64,000 bases of DNA from assembly GCF_030273125.1 (NCBI RefSeq), contig NC_081526.1, forward strand, positions 22,934,659-22,998,658. The letters are read 5' to 3'. Position 1 is the first letter of the stretch, and the number at the start of each line of letters is the position of its first letter. The notes under the pieces are model-generated. The model did not search any database and was not told the DNA's origin. It saw nothing but the letters and a program-made list of their open reading frames with translations. The position numbers and the translations under genes are program-made. This document shows, piece by piece, positions 54,563-64,000 of this stretch. This DNA comes from Centropristis striata. Lineage: Eukaryota; Chordata; Actinopteri; Perciformes; Serranidae.

Positions 54563-54816
54563 GCCTCTGAAGTCCAGAAGATTTTGGTTCAAATTTGTCA
54601 ACTTCCTAATTAATCTCCATTAATTTCTGTCTCTGTTTAGCATCTTTCAGTCTATCCTTACATCACATGCATGGCTACTTTTTCTCGACACAAACTTGAT
54701 CAGATTACAAGTATAAAGCTGCCAGGAACCCAAAATACAAACAAAAGACACAGGTGTCTGTGGAAATGTACTTTTTTTTTTCTTACCATTTATACACACA
54801 AAAACAGCAGAAAAAA

Positions 54817-54928
54817 CTAGAAAATTTCCTCTGGGGAAATTTTGAAAGGGCCACGGGGGCTACTGCCGGTGTGTGTACACTATGATGAGATTCTTCAGAG
54901 ATTTCAAACTATGCCCTTTAACTTCAAA

Positions 54929-54960
<32 letters not shown>

Positions 54961-54984
54961 GTGTAATTAAAATCACATAAAGTT

Positions 54985-55031
<47 letters not shown>

Positions 55032-56205
55032 TAAAATCACAAAGTTACCTGTGTGTGCGTGTATGAAGCATGTTTATGCATTTGTGAGGAGTGTGCGCAC
55101 TTTAGTGCGTGTGTGTGTGTGTGTGTGTGTGTATCTGTAACTGTAATCACATCAAAGATCAAAGGCAATCAGATCAAAGCAATCAACAGAATTAACTGCA
55201 GCTGTTAATGTTCCGAAAGAGTGACAGCAGCCAGAGGTGGACAGACTCGAATTTCTGGCCTCGAACAGAAAGCATTTTTGGCAAAACCATAATACCTATC
55301 ATTGATCCGACTTCACTTTGAGCGTCCCGAGTTCTTCCTGAATGTCTACATATGATTTTTTTAAAGAAAAATAAAAAAAATAGCTTTGTTAGAGCGATCT
55401 AAAAAAACTGTTCAATCTCCCTTTTTTCCAAATCTCCCTGCGTTTTTAATATGGGAGCCAATGAGGCTGTTGGTGGTGTTGGTGGATCATCTCTACGTCG
55501 TACGCCCAAACTATAACTCTGACAGCTTTACCAGAGGATTGTGAGTGAGAAGACAAATTTTCCTACGTTTCTATGTATAAATTATTTCTGTAGAGTGGAA
55601 TTTGCGGCCTGGAGCGCAGTTTTCAAATTTATTTTTTGACAGTTTTACCTCTCCCTCTACACTCTGAGCGATGACATCACACACTCTGACACCAACATTC
55701 CATGCAATACACACCCATTGTAATCTCAGAATTTCTCCCAAAATGATCATGGTCATTGAACAGGGATTGATAAAAAACTATATGACCTATCGAAATGTGG
55801 ATTCATACACCGATACACAAGACTTGTGTCTACTGCTTAAAGTTTAATGGAGTCTCTAGGTGAAATTATGCCGGAGAAGTAGACGTTTAAAAATCTCCAA
55901 TTATTGTTCTTTTTCGCTCATTTTTTTGTCGGCCGTCCCATTCATTTCAATGCAAATGACTTACGTCGCGAAAAATTCGTATTCTGTAGAGAAAAGTAAT
56001 AGCACACCGATCCCGATCAAACCGCACGTTTTGATATATAATTTGTCCTGCAACTCTTTAAATTGTAGGACTAGTAGCAGGACGAAAAGCGTCCGGAAGA
56101 GGAATAAGAAAAAATCCACAGTATAACAGTAGTGCTCGGGGCTTTGCCCTGGTCCCTACAGCTATTTCTGTATGGGACCAGTGCTCGGTGTGATTGCCCC
56201 AAGAC
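54817..56205 (+). mobile_element. CTAG-ended repeat element, possibly Helitron-like
   Basis: The left end is CTAGAAAATTTCCTCTGG followed by GGAAATTTT, a near palindrome. In complement it is a hairpin followed by CTAG and a flanking T. Next come GT repeats linked by AATTAAAATCACATAAAGTTACC-like units, then about 1 kb of unique body, an AAAAATCCACAGTATAACAG word and a stem-loop GGTCCCTACAG/CTGTATGGGACC (56151..56179). CTAG plus hairpin and an A/T insertion site are Helitron-like features, but no Rep/helicase gene is present and the hairpin is closer to CTAG than usual. The right boundary is uncertain (56180..56205). Confidence 0.5.
56151..56179 (+). repeat. Stem-loop near the right end of the CTAG-ended element
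   Basis: GGTCCC and ACAG pair with CTGT and GGGACC around a CTATTT loop, with a single T:T mismatch in the stem. An AGTGCTCGG word flanks the hairpin on both sides (56131 and 56180). Confidence 0.7.
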
Positions 56206-56286
56206 CCTGTTTGCATGTAAATTAAAAAATAGTAATAGTTTTCATTATAGAAAGAAAATTCACATTTTAAAAATGGTCTAGAAACA

Positions 56287-57562
56287 TACAGTTAAAACCA
56301 GAAGTTTACATACACTATATGAAAAGACACATATGCTTTTCTTCTCACTGTCTGACATGAAATTACACAATCACTTTTCCAAAATTATTTCTATTTGCTA
56401 AATGCCAGAATAATGAGAGAAGGATTTTTTTTTAGACAATTTTTTATTACTTTCTTCAAGGTCAGAAGTTTACACACACTAACATCATTATGCCTTGAAA
56501 CAATTTGGGAAAGCCCAGATGATGCTGTCATGTCTTTGGAAGCTTCTGGTTTATTGACAACATTTGAGTTAATTCGAGACACACCTGTGGATGTATTTTA
56601 AGGCACACCTGAAACACACTGCTTCTTTGTGTATCATCATGGGAAAGTCAAAAGAAATCAATCAAGATATCAGGAAGAGAATTGTAGACTTGCACAACTC
56701 TGGTTCATCCTTGGGTGCAATTTCCAGATGCCTGAAGGTTCCACATTCATCTGTTCAAATAATTATACCCAAGTATAAACACCATGGCAATGTCCAGCCA
56801 TCATACCGCTCAGAAAGGAGACGGGCTCTGTGTCCCAGAGATGAACGTGCTTTGGTCCAAAATGTGCATATCAACCCAAGAACAAAAGCAAAAGACCTTG
56901 TGAAGATGCTGGCTGAAGCTGGTAAGAGTGTGTCACTATCCACAGTGAAACGAGTACTGTACCCACATGGGCTGAAAGGCCACTCTGCCAGGAAGAAGCC
57001 ATTACTCCAAAAGAAACATAAAAAAGCCAGATTACAGTTTGCAAATGCACACAGGGACAAAGACCTTAATTTTTGGAGACATGTCCTGTGGTCTGACAAC
57101 ACTGTTATCTGGCTGTTTTATGTTTCTTTTGGAGTAATGGCTTTCAGTCCTGATATCTTGGTTGATTTCTTTTGACTTTCCCATGATGTTACACAAAGAG
57201 GCAGTGTGTTTCAGGTGTGCCTTAAAATACATCCACAGGTGTGTCTCGAATTAACTCTAATGTTGTCAATAAACCTATCAGAAGCTTCCAAAGACATGAC
57301 AGCATCATCTGGGCTTTCCCAAATAGTTTCAAGGCATAATAATGTTAGTGTATGTAAACTTCTGACTTTGAAGAAAGTAATAAAAAATTGTCTAAAAAAA
57401 TCCTTCTCTCATTATTTTGGCATTTAGCAAATAGAAATAATTTTGGTAATCCTAACGGACTTAAAACAGGAAAAGTGATGTCTGATTTCATGTCAGACAG
57501 TGAGAAAAAAAGCATATGTGTTTTTTTTATATAGTGTATGTAAACTTCTGGTTTCAACTGTA
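56287..57562 (+). mobile_element. Fold-back Tc1/mariner element (Sleeping Beauty-like group)
   Basis: The element 56289..57560 is flanked by TA and begins CAGTTAAAACCAGAAGTTTA; its complement begins CAGTTGAAACCAGAAGTTTA. Inverted homology covers far more than a normal terminal repeat: 56289..56675 against 57148..57560 (about 390 to 410 bp, including the transposase start) and again 56995..57036 against 57105..57147. Both arms carry IR/DR-style inner repeats (CAGAAGTTTACACACACT at 56463..56480; complement at 57347..57364). The paralogous MITE at 15147..15645 shows the empty TA site. Confidence 0.9.
56639..57175 (+). pseudogene. Tc1-like transposase, truncated
   Basis: The frame from MGKSKEINQDIRKRIVDLHN encodes 178 residues; full proteins of this group have about 340. 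It has the first helix-turn-helix (SGSSLGAISRCLKVPHSSVQ), the GRRR-like hinge region (SERRRALCPRDE), the second helix-turn-helix (TVKRVLYPHGLKGHSARKK) and the first catalytic Asp block (FWRHVLWSDN). From residue about 160 the frame runs into the inverted arm (VIWLFYVSFGVMAF) and stops. The second Asp and the Glu of the DDE triad are absent, so it is inactive. A second transposase start lies in opposite orientation in the right arm (from about 57184 downwards). Confidence 0.9.
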
Positions 57563-57696
57563 AATGTCACACTGTGAAAGCTCCTATGATTGCACTTTCA
57601 ACTGGCTTTCTCAGCTTATCTACATATCGTATATAGATAAAGTTATTACTGTAAATATAAAATGTGTCAATAAATACATGGACTCCAGAGGGTTAA

Positions 57697-59353
57697 AGAA
57701 CAGACAGATATGTCTATAGATTGAATATACACTCATTAATAATATTATATTAATACATTGTAAAAAGCAAACAAACAAACAAACATTGAATAGATTAGAT
57801 GGACAGATCGATAATACCCATGTGAGTCAACAGTGATTGATGAATGAACCAATCATTTCAGCAGTACTTATATAAACTCTTATGTAGTATAATTAACAAC
57901 AAAATATCACATTTTACAACCTTTACCTTTACCTTTTACCTGTATGGTATTCGGGTCGAATTGACCAGTTTACATTTTTTTTAAAAGAAGAAAAATGGTC
58001 CAAGTACACATTTTTTCTACCTACTCAATGCCCTTAGCTTGTTTTCTGTGATATACAAACAAAAAATAATAATTGAGCACACACTGAAAAACTGAAATCT
58101 AAGTACGATGAAATATCTTAGATCAAGGGGATATATGCTTGTTTTTTGTCTGATAAGATAGTTCTTCTTAGTAAGCAGTTTTTATTTTAGACTGTTTCAC
58201 TTGTTTGATATAAAGATTCTATGGCTTTTGTCTAATTTCAAGAATTTTAAGAAAATATTCTACATACAGATAAAAATATTTGTAGCTGTAGCAAGAAAAG
58301 TACACTAGTTTTTAATCTGACTTTGCTGGTTTCAGTAAATATAATGCCTATATTATGTCAAGATGATGGCTCGAGCATTTATTTATTATTAATTCAAGAA
58401 TATTTTTCAACATATTGAGAAAATAGGTCACATCAATCAAGAATCATGAAATATGCACTTGATATTAGTTGGATTACACTAATTCTAAGGTATTTTTGGG
58501 TTCATTGAGATAAGATATTTTTTTACTTGTTTTGGAAAGTCTTGACAAGCCACATTTTCTTGTTCCATTGGCAGATAATTTTGCTATTTTTAAGCATATG
58601 TGGTACCCATAGTACTATTGGTCATGTTAATGAACAGTTAAAAGAGTACACCCCCCACTATAATGTCAATGCACTATTCTATTTTCTGAATTTAATTCAT
58701 TTGTTCCTGATTTTATTTTTGTAATATTTAATTTAATTAACTCATGCACTATGTCCTTTCACATTAGAAGCTAGTTTTGATCAGGTAAAGTTAGGGTGTC
58801 TATAAATTAAGTTTATACAGGCACTGTGGGCAGCACAGGGGTCCATGAGAAGAGTCAAGAAGACCGTGCATGTGAGATGAAAATGAAAACAGTGAGCAGC
58901 ATCATGCTAATGTGCTTGTGTATACGTGCAGAGGAAAACAAACCCAAGTAAACTTTATTTTTTGAACTTATGCACGCCTGGAAATCCCTTTTTGTGTCCA
59001 AGTGTGCAACACATAATACACCTATTTTTTGTACATTTTTTCTTGTTTTTAAGAGCTGACTTTTTGCTGTGCATGCTTCTGTACCCCACACATTTACATC
59101 CTTTATATGGTCTTCAGGTCAGTTTCACTGGCATACACACACAAATACATGCCCACACACAAATACACAGACACAAACACACACAGACATGCATGCACAC
59201 ACACATACAGATAATGTAACATAATTATAATAATAAAAATAATCTTCCCTGCACTTTTTACCCTCTGTCATGTGTCCAACTGCAAAAAAAAAACAATCAC
59301 ACTTCCATTGTTAATTGTGGTCTATTAGAGACTGATTGCAATCATTAAACATA
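57697..59353. other. Intergenic DNA with possible MITE remains
   Basis: No gene. An ACACACTGAAAAACTGAAATC word at 58079 and CTTGACAAGCCACATTTTCTTG near 58540 suggest a diverged CACTA-like MITE, but no matching right end was found. An AC-rich stretch lies at 59130..59215. Confidence 0.4.
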
Positions 59354-59723
59354 TACAGTACAGGCCAAAAGTTTGGACACACCTTCTCATTCAATGCGTT
59401 TCCTTTATTTTCATGACTATTTACATTGTAAATTCATCAAAACTATTAATGAACACATGTGGAATTATGTACTTCACAAAAAAGTGTGAAATAACTGAAA
59501 ACATGTCTTATATTCTAGTAAGCAAAGGGTGGTTACTTTGAGGAATCTAAAATACAAGACATGTTTTCAGTTATTTCACACTTTTTTGTTAAGTACATAA
59601 TTCCATATGTGTTCATTCATAGTTTTGATGCCTTCAGTGAGAATCTACAATGTAAATAGTCATGAAAATAAAGAAAAACGCATTGAATGAGAAGGTGTGT
59701 CCAAACTTTTGGCCTGGACTGTA
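59354..59723. mobile_element. Palindromic Tc1-type MITE, 366 bp
   Basis: The element 59356..59721 is flanked by TA. It starts CAGTACAGGCCAAAAGTTTG and ends with the matching inverse (CTTTTGGCCTGGACTG). Homology of the two halves extends about 160 bases inwards (GGACACACCTTCTCATTCAA, CATGACTATTTACATTGTA, GTGAAATAACTGAAAACATG), leaving only a short unpaired centre (GCAAAGGGTGGTTACTTTG). It looks like two copies of one Tc1 3' end joined head to head. Confidence 0.88.
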
Positions 59724-60517
59724 TGTTATCTCAATCGTTTGAAATTGAGATAAAGACAATATATGTTAATGGGTTATGAATTTAAATTTTATTTTAGAAT
59801 TGTTTTTAAAACCCTGAACATGGCAGGTCATCCCAAACATAATTTCTTCTGAAATGGAGTGAAGTACAAGTATAAAGTGACATAAAAAGAAAATACAAAG
59901 GTAAAGTTTAAGTACTTGAGTAAATGTAATTAGCTGCATTACATTACATTACACCACGACAGGTAGAAATATGTTATGTATGTGTATGTAATAATATTCC
60001 ATTAAGACGTTGCATGATATATACATATGCCACTGCGATGAAATAATAATTACTAAGAAATTAATAAGAGAAGTTATTCAGGCACTGAAGTTCATCATTC
60101 AGCACAGTCATCTGAATACTTCAGAAACTGGAAGATTATTATTTCTGTCTGAGTGAGAGAAGAGATTCTGACTTTAGTTACAGTTATTTTGTTATGAGAG
60201 GGGGTCATGTGGCTATATGTTTTGTCCTTTGCAGTGCCTGGTGCAGGTGTTCCTCCCTGCTAGAGGAGATGCTGCTCGATGTTCTTTGTCTCTCTCCTTT
60301 CTGTTTCCCAGGTGGTGGTTGGAGTCCTGGTTGGAGTGGGATTGGACAGCTGATTGAACAGCTTTAAAAGGACTGCTGCTGAGGACGCCTCTCTCTCTTG
60401 GCCCTTTGTCTGACTCCCAAACAGATGACTTTGTGGGAAATGTTTGTTGGCTGTTGTTAATAGTGTTGTGATCTTTGTTCTTTGTATTATTTATAACAAA
60501 GTTTCTTTAAGTTAAGT
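59724..60517. other. Intergenic DNA, no gene recognised
   Basis: No gene or clear repeat. A CTGCTGCTTGG-free unique stretch with a short ATTACATTACATTACA run at 59937..59952. Confidence 0.4.
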
Positions 60518-60695
60518 GTTCAGGAAGAACTCAGGACGCTCAAAGTGAAGTCGGATCAATGATAGGTATTATGGTTTTGCCAAAAATGCTTTCTGTTCGA
60601 GGCCAGAATTTCCAGTTTGTCGACCTCTGGCTGCTCAGTGTGGCAGAACTGTCTCCACCGTCAGTTAATTTCAGTCGATTGCTCTGATTGGTCAG
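60518..60695 (-). repeat. Diverged fragment of the CTAG-ended family
   Basis: GAAGTCGGATCAATGATAGG, TTTTGCCAAAAATGCTTTCT and GTTCGAGGCCAGAATTTCC match 62223..62330 directly and 55245..55345 in inverse orientation. Homology fades towards TTGCTCTGATTGGTCAG. No end is present. Confidence 0.75.
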
Positions 60696-60942
60696 ACACG
60701 TAGCCAGCAAAGGGCCCGCCCATTTTACTGACTGGCCCACCCAGTATGATAAGTATGATAGTATGATAAAAACATATTTTGTTACAAAAAAATATAAACA
60801 TGTATGTAAGAAAGGAAATAAATGTATAACTAGAAAATTTCCTCTGGGGAAATTTTGAAAGGGCCACGGGGGCTACTGCCGGTGTGTGTACACTATGATG
60901 AGACTCTTCAGAGATTTCAAACTATGCCCTTTAACCTCAAAA

Positions 60943-60987
60943 TGTGTGTGTGTGTGTGTGTGTGTGTAGCGAAAATCGCATAAAGTT

Positions 60988-61023
<36 letters not shown>

Positions 61024-61325
61024 CGAAAATCGCATAAAGTTACCTGTGTGTGTGTGTGTTTGTGTGTGTGTTTGTCTGTGTAATTAAAATCACATAAAGT
61101 TACCTGTGTGTGTGTGTGTGTGTGTAGCGAAAATCGCATAAAGTTACCTGTGTGTGTGTGTGTGTAATTAAAATCACATAAAGTTACCTGTGTGTGTGTG
61201 TGTGTGTAGCGAAAATCGCATAAAGTTACCTGTGTGTGTGTAGCGAAAATCGCATAAAGTTACCTGTGTGTGTGTGTGTGTGTAGCGAAAATCGCATAAA
61301 GTTACCTGTGTGTGTGTGTGTGTTT
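60943..61325 (+). repeat. (GT)n blocks joined by a conserved 22- to 24-base linker
   Basis: About eight linkers of the form AGCGAAAATCGCATAAAGTT plus ACC or AATTAAAATCACATAAAGTT plus ACC alternate with GT runs of 5 to 17 units. The same AATTAAAATCACATAAAGTT linker occurs in the 54817 copy. Confidence 0.9.
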
Positions 61326-62499
61326 GTGGGTTTTTAATATGGGAGCCAATGAGGCTGTTGGTGCGTGTTGGTGGATCATCTCTGCGTCTTACGCCCAAAC
61401 TATAACTCTGAAAGCTTTACCAGAGGATTGTGAGTGAGAAGACAAATTTTCCTATGTTTCTATGTAAAGATTATTTCTGTAGAGTGGAATTTGCGGCCTG
61501 GAGCGCAGTTTTAAAATTTATTTTTTGACAGTTTTACCTCTCCCTCTACACTCTGAGCGATGACATCACACACTCTGACACTCTGAATTTTTCACGACGT
61601 AAGTTGCGAAAAACTGCCCAAAATTTTGCATTGAAATGAATGGGACGGCCGACAAAAAAATGAGTGAAAAAGAACAATAATTGGAGATTTTTAAACGTCT
61701 ACTTCTCTGGCATAATTTCACCTAGAGACTCCATTTAAACTTTAAACAGTAGACACAAGTCTTGTGTATCGGTGTATTAATCCACGTTTCGATAGGTCAT
61801 ATAGTTTTTTATCAATCCCTGTTCAATGACCATGATCATTTTGGGAGAAATTCTGAGATTATAATGGGTGTGTATTGCACGGAATGTTGGTGTCAGAGTG
61901 TGTGATGTCATCGCTCAGAGTGTAGAGGGAGAGGTAAAACTGTCAAAAAATAAATTTGAAAACTGCGCTCCAGGCCGCAAATTCCACTCTACAGAAATAA
62001 TTTATACATAGAAACGTAGGAAAATTTGTCTTCTCACTCACAAGCCTCTGGTATAGCTGTCAGAGTTATAGTTTGGGCGTACGACGCAGAGATGATCCAC
62101 CAACACCACCAACAGCCTCATTGGCTCCCATATTAAAAACGCAGGGAGATTTGGAAAAAAGGAAGATTGAACAGTTTTTTTAGATCGCTCTAAAAAAGCT
62201 ATTTTTTATAAATCATATGTAGACGTTCAGGAAGAACTCGGGACGCTCAAAGTGAAGTCGGATCAATGATAGGTATTATGGTTTTGCCAAAAATGCTTTC
62301 TGTTCGAGGCCAGAAATTCCACCTGTCAATGTTCCGGGACATTAACAGGTGCCAGTTTATTCTGTTGATTGCTTTGATCTGATTGCCTTTGATCTTTGAT
62401 GTGATTACAGTTACAGATACACACACACATGCGCATAAGCACGCACACTCCTCACACATGCATACACATGCTTCAAACACACCCACGCACACGCACACA

Positions 62500-62556
62500 C
62501 AGTAACTTTATGTGATTTAATTACACACTCACACACAGTAACTTTATGTGATTTTA

Positions 62557-62624
<68 letters not shown>

Positions 62625-62640
62625 CTTTATGCGATTTTAA

Positions 62641-62670
<30 letters not shown>
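62500..62670 (-). repeat. (AC)n array of the right arm
   Basis: Long AC runs separated by AGTAACTTTATGTGATTTAA- and AGTAACTTTATGCGATTTTAATT-type linkers, the complement of the left-arm array. Confidence 0.9.
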
Positions 62671-62671
<1 letters not shown>

Positions 62672-62782
62672 TTGAGGTTAAAGGGCATAGTTTGAAATCT
62701 CTGAAGAATCTCATTATAGTGTACACACACCGGCAGGAGCCCCCGTGGCCCTTTCAAAATTTCCCCAGAGGAAATTTTCTAG

Positions 62783-63119
62783 TTATAAAGTAATAGATTA
62801 CTGTATTTTTTTTTTACTTTTCTGAGTTAGTGTAGTAATGCTTACAATTCAAATCAAGTACATATATCAGTTACTTGATATTTGTTGCTTCAATAGCAGC
62901 ACTGACCTATACACAATTATTTGCGTTGTTAAGTGTTATTTCATTGTTATGTTGGGAGAGCACACACCACTTCTCCACCGCTACACTCCATCATTCTTTC
63001 TCAACGAAGGTTGAAAAAGTTCTCGGGTAAAAAGGACATGTGTAAAGTGTTAAAAGTAAAGTGATGAGTAAAGGAGTAACACATTTAATCACGATTAAAG
63101 AGGTAACTACAACTGTAAC
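62783..63119. other. Intergenic DNA, no gene recognised
   Basis: No gene or repeat boundary was recognised. Confidence 0.4.
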
Positions 63120-63127
63120 CACAGAAC

Positions 63128-63200
63128 CCAGTGTTTCCTCTAGGATATTTTCAGCAGCGGGGGAAAAAGTTATTTGTCCCCTGGGGTGGTGTTCATGTGT
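63128..63200. repeat. hAT-like end, CAGTGTTTCCTCTAG type
   Basis: CCCAGTGTTTCCTCTAGGAT followed by CAGCAGCGGGGGAAA and CCCCTGGGGTGGT resembles one terminus of a common fish hAT element. No partner terminus was found. Confidence 0.45.
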
Positions 63201-63265
63201 AAATATCAAACAAAGATTTAGAAAGTATAAAAAAATGACACTTTACTACGAAACAAGCTGTAGAA

Positions 63266-63350
63266 CCAGTGTTTCCCACAAGATTTTCTGAGACTATGAT
63301 GGGGTGATCTGAACAAAGTAGAGGGGTCCGGGGGCATACTGTTATAATAT
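63266..63350. repeat. hAT-like end, CAGTGTTTCCCACA type
   Basis: AACCAGTGTTTCCCACAAGA, GAGACTATGATGGGG, AAGTAGAGGGGTCCGGGGGC match the block at 10465..10545. It is a single end only. Confidence 0.55.
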
Positions 63351-63540
63351 TTGCCTTCACCCACTTAGTCGTCATTAGGGATGGAAATCGCGGGTTTCAT
63401 CACGATACTATATTAGATTGATTCATTGACAATGATACGATATTTGCCGATATCACAAAATCTGCTGTCATACAACTTTGATTCAGTTGGATTTAGGGGC
63501 CATGGATTAATATGAGACGATATATATTTATATTAATAAT

Positions 63541-63603
63541 AATCCATCCATTTTCCTCCGCTTATCCGAGGCTGGGTCGCGGGGGCAGCAGGACAGTCCA
63601 GGC
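63541..63603 (-). repeat. Short RTE-type LINE 3' fragment
   Basis: ATCCATCCATTTTCCTCCGC, TTATCCGAGGCTGGGTCGCG, GGGGCAGCAGGACAGTCCAG follow the same order as the piece at 35846..36095, with an internal deletion. Confidence 0.6.
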
Positions 63604-64000
63604 GTGCTAATAATCCATTCTTTTTAATACAAAGAATAAAAAAATAGACCTTCTGTTCACTATTAAGTGCCACATGTGTTTATGGGTTAACTGAAAGAGC
63701 CTGTGATGATCTATAAATTATGAACATTGACCCTTCCCAAGATTCTGTCTGTGTGCTCAGTTTACTACTGAAAACAAAACGAGATTGTTAAAAGTATCAA
63801 TGTTTTGGCATTGCATCAATACAGTTGGATTGTTTACAGATTAATTGATATATCGATCTATATCCTATCACTCCAAAGTTAGGCTAAACTTTAGCAAAGG
63901 GAAAACCTGACAGACATTTTCAGATGTGTTCCTTTACTTGACCTCAAAATATCTAAAAAATTAATGAGGGTTCTATGGGTCCCCACTTTTTGCTAACCCA
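63604..64000. other. Intergenic DNA, no gene recognised
   Basis: AT-rich sequence up to the window edge with no recognised gene. Confidence 0.4.

Larger units (their letters stand above)
54559..57696 (-). mobile_element. piggyBac-like MITE, family B, split by two later insertions
   Basis: The ends are GCCTCTGAAGTCCAG after TTAA (54559..54562) and GGACTCCAGAGG before GTTAA (TTAA at 57693..57696). Compared with the uninterrupted inverse copy at 15147..15645, the MITE continues at 54563..54816, about 56206..56288 and 57561..57692. The gaps hold a CTAG-ended element and a fold-back Tc1 element. Order of events: MITE first, then the two insertions independently. A short stretch of the MITE expected next to the CTAG-ended element (TAATTAATAATAAAAC type) is missing. 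Confidence 0.8.
60830..62782. mobile_element. Head-to-head palindrome of the CTAG-ended family, 1953 bp
   Basis: Both outer ends are the same terminus: CTAGAAAATTTCCTCTGG at 60830 and its complement ending in CTAG at 62782. The left arm (60830..about 61580) has the terminus, a GT/linker array and the segment TTTTAATATGGGAGCCAATG to CACACACTCTGACA. At about 61580 the orientation flips and the right arm carries the body in reverse back to the second terminus. The stem-loop end seen at 56151..56179 is absent from both arms. The left arm lacks a body segment that the right arm has (62150..62330). Confidence 0.8.

Noticed and set aside
60943..61325. Regularly spaced conserved linkers resembling a repeat-spacer array
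   Set aside because: The spacers are GT microsatellite of variable length, the genome is a vertebrate and no cas-like gene exists; not a CRISPR array.

Overview
The window is teleost fish nuclear DNA, most likely from a percomorph. The evidence is one intron-containing vertebrate gene with a clearly fish-type protein, AT-rich intergenic DNA full of microsatellites, and many repeat families typical of ray-finned fish (Tc1/mariner, hAT-like, piggyBac-like and CACTA-like elements, tRNA-derived SINEs, L2/CR1, L1 and RTE-type LINE pieces). There is no bacterial-style gene density and no operon.

Only one intact protein gene could be supported: inhbb, the activin/inhibin beta-B subunit, on the minus strand. 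Exon 1 (52626..53013) and exon 2 (46335..47143) join in phase across a 5.48 kb GT-AG intron and give a 398-residue precursor with a signal peptide, an RIRKR processing site and a 116-residue nine-cysteine TGF-beta domain. A TATA-like box lies about 590 bp upstream of the start codon, and the first AATAAA signals are about 1.5 kb downstream of the stop.

Left part (1..44 kb): a gene desert made of unique AT-rich DNA and transposon remains. Readable pieces include hAT-like elements with 8-bp target duplications (1241..1666, 11343..12381, 20498..20911, 30288..30817, 43551..44371), TTAA-flanked piggyBac-like MITEs (15147..15645, 17370..18088, 23354..24132, 27981..28678, probably 32552..32996), a CACTA-like MITE (20275..20927 and 39816..40030), an L2/CR1-type reverse transcriptase fragment (12721..13455), a dead L1 endonuclease region (18684..19430), other LINE 3' tails and several SINEs. 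A possible isolated signal-peptide exon lies at 39519..39597.

Right part (54..63 kb), upstream of inhbb: a nest of transposons. A piggyBac-like MITE (54563..57692) is interrupted by a CTAG-ended, possibly Helitron-like element (54817..about 56205) and by a fold-back Tc1 element (56289..57560). A second palindromic Tc1 MITE (59356..59721) and a 1.95 kb head-to-head palindrome of the CTAG-ended family (60830..62782) follow. The unusual content of this window is this transposon architecture, several parts of which can be checked against an uninterrupted copy in the same window. No new multi-gene system is visible.
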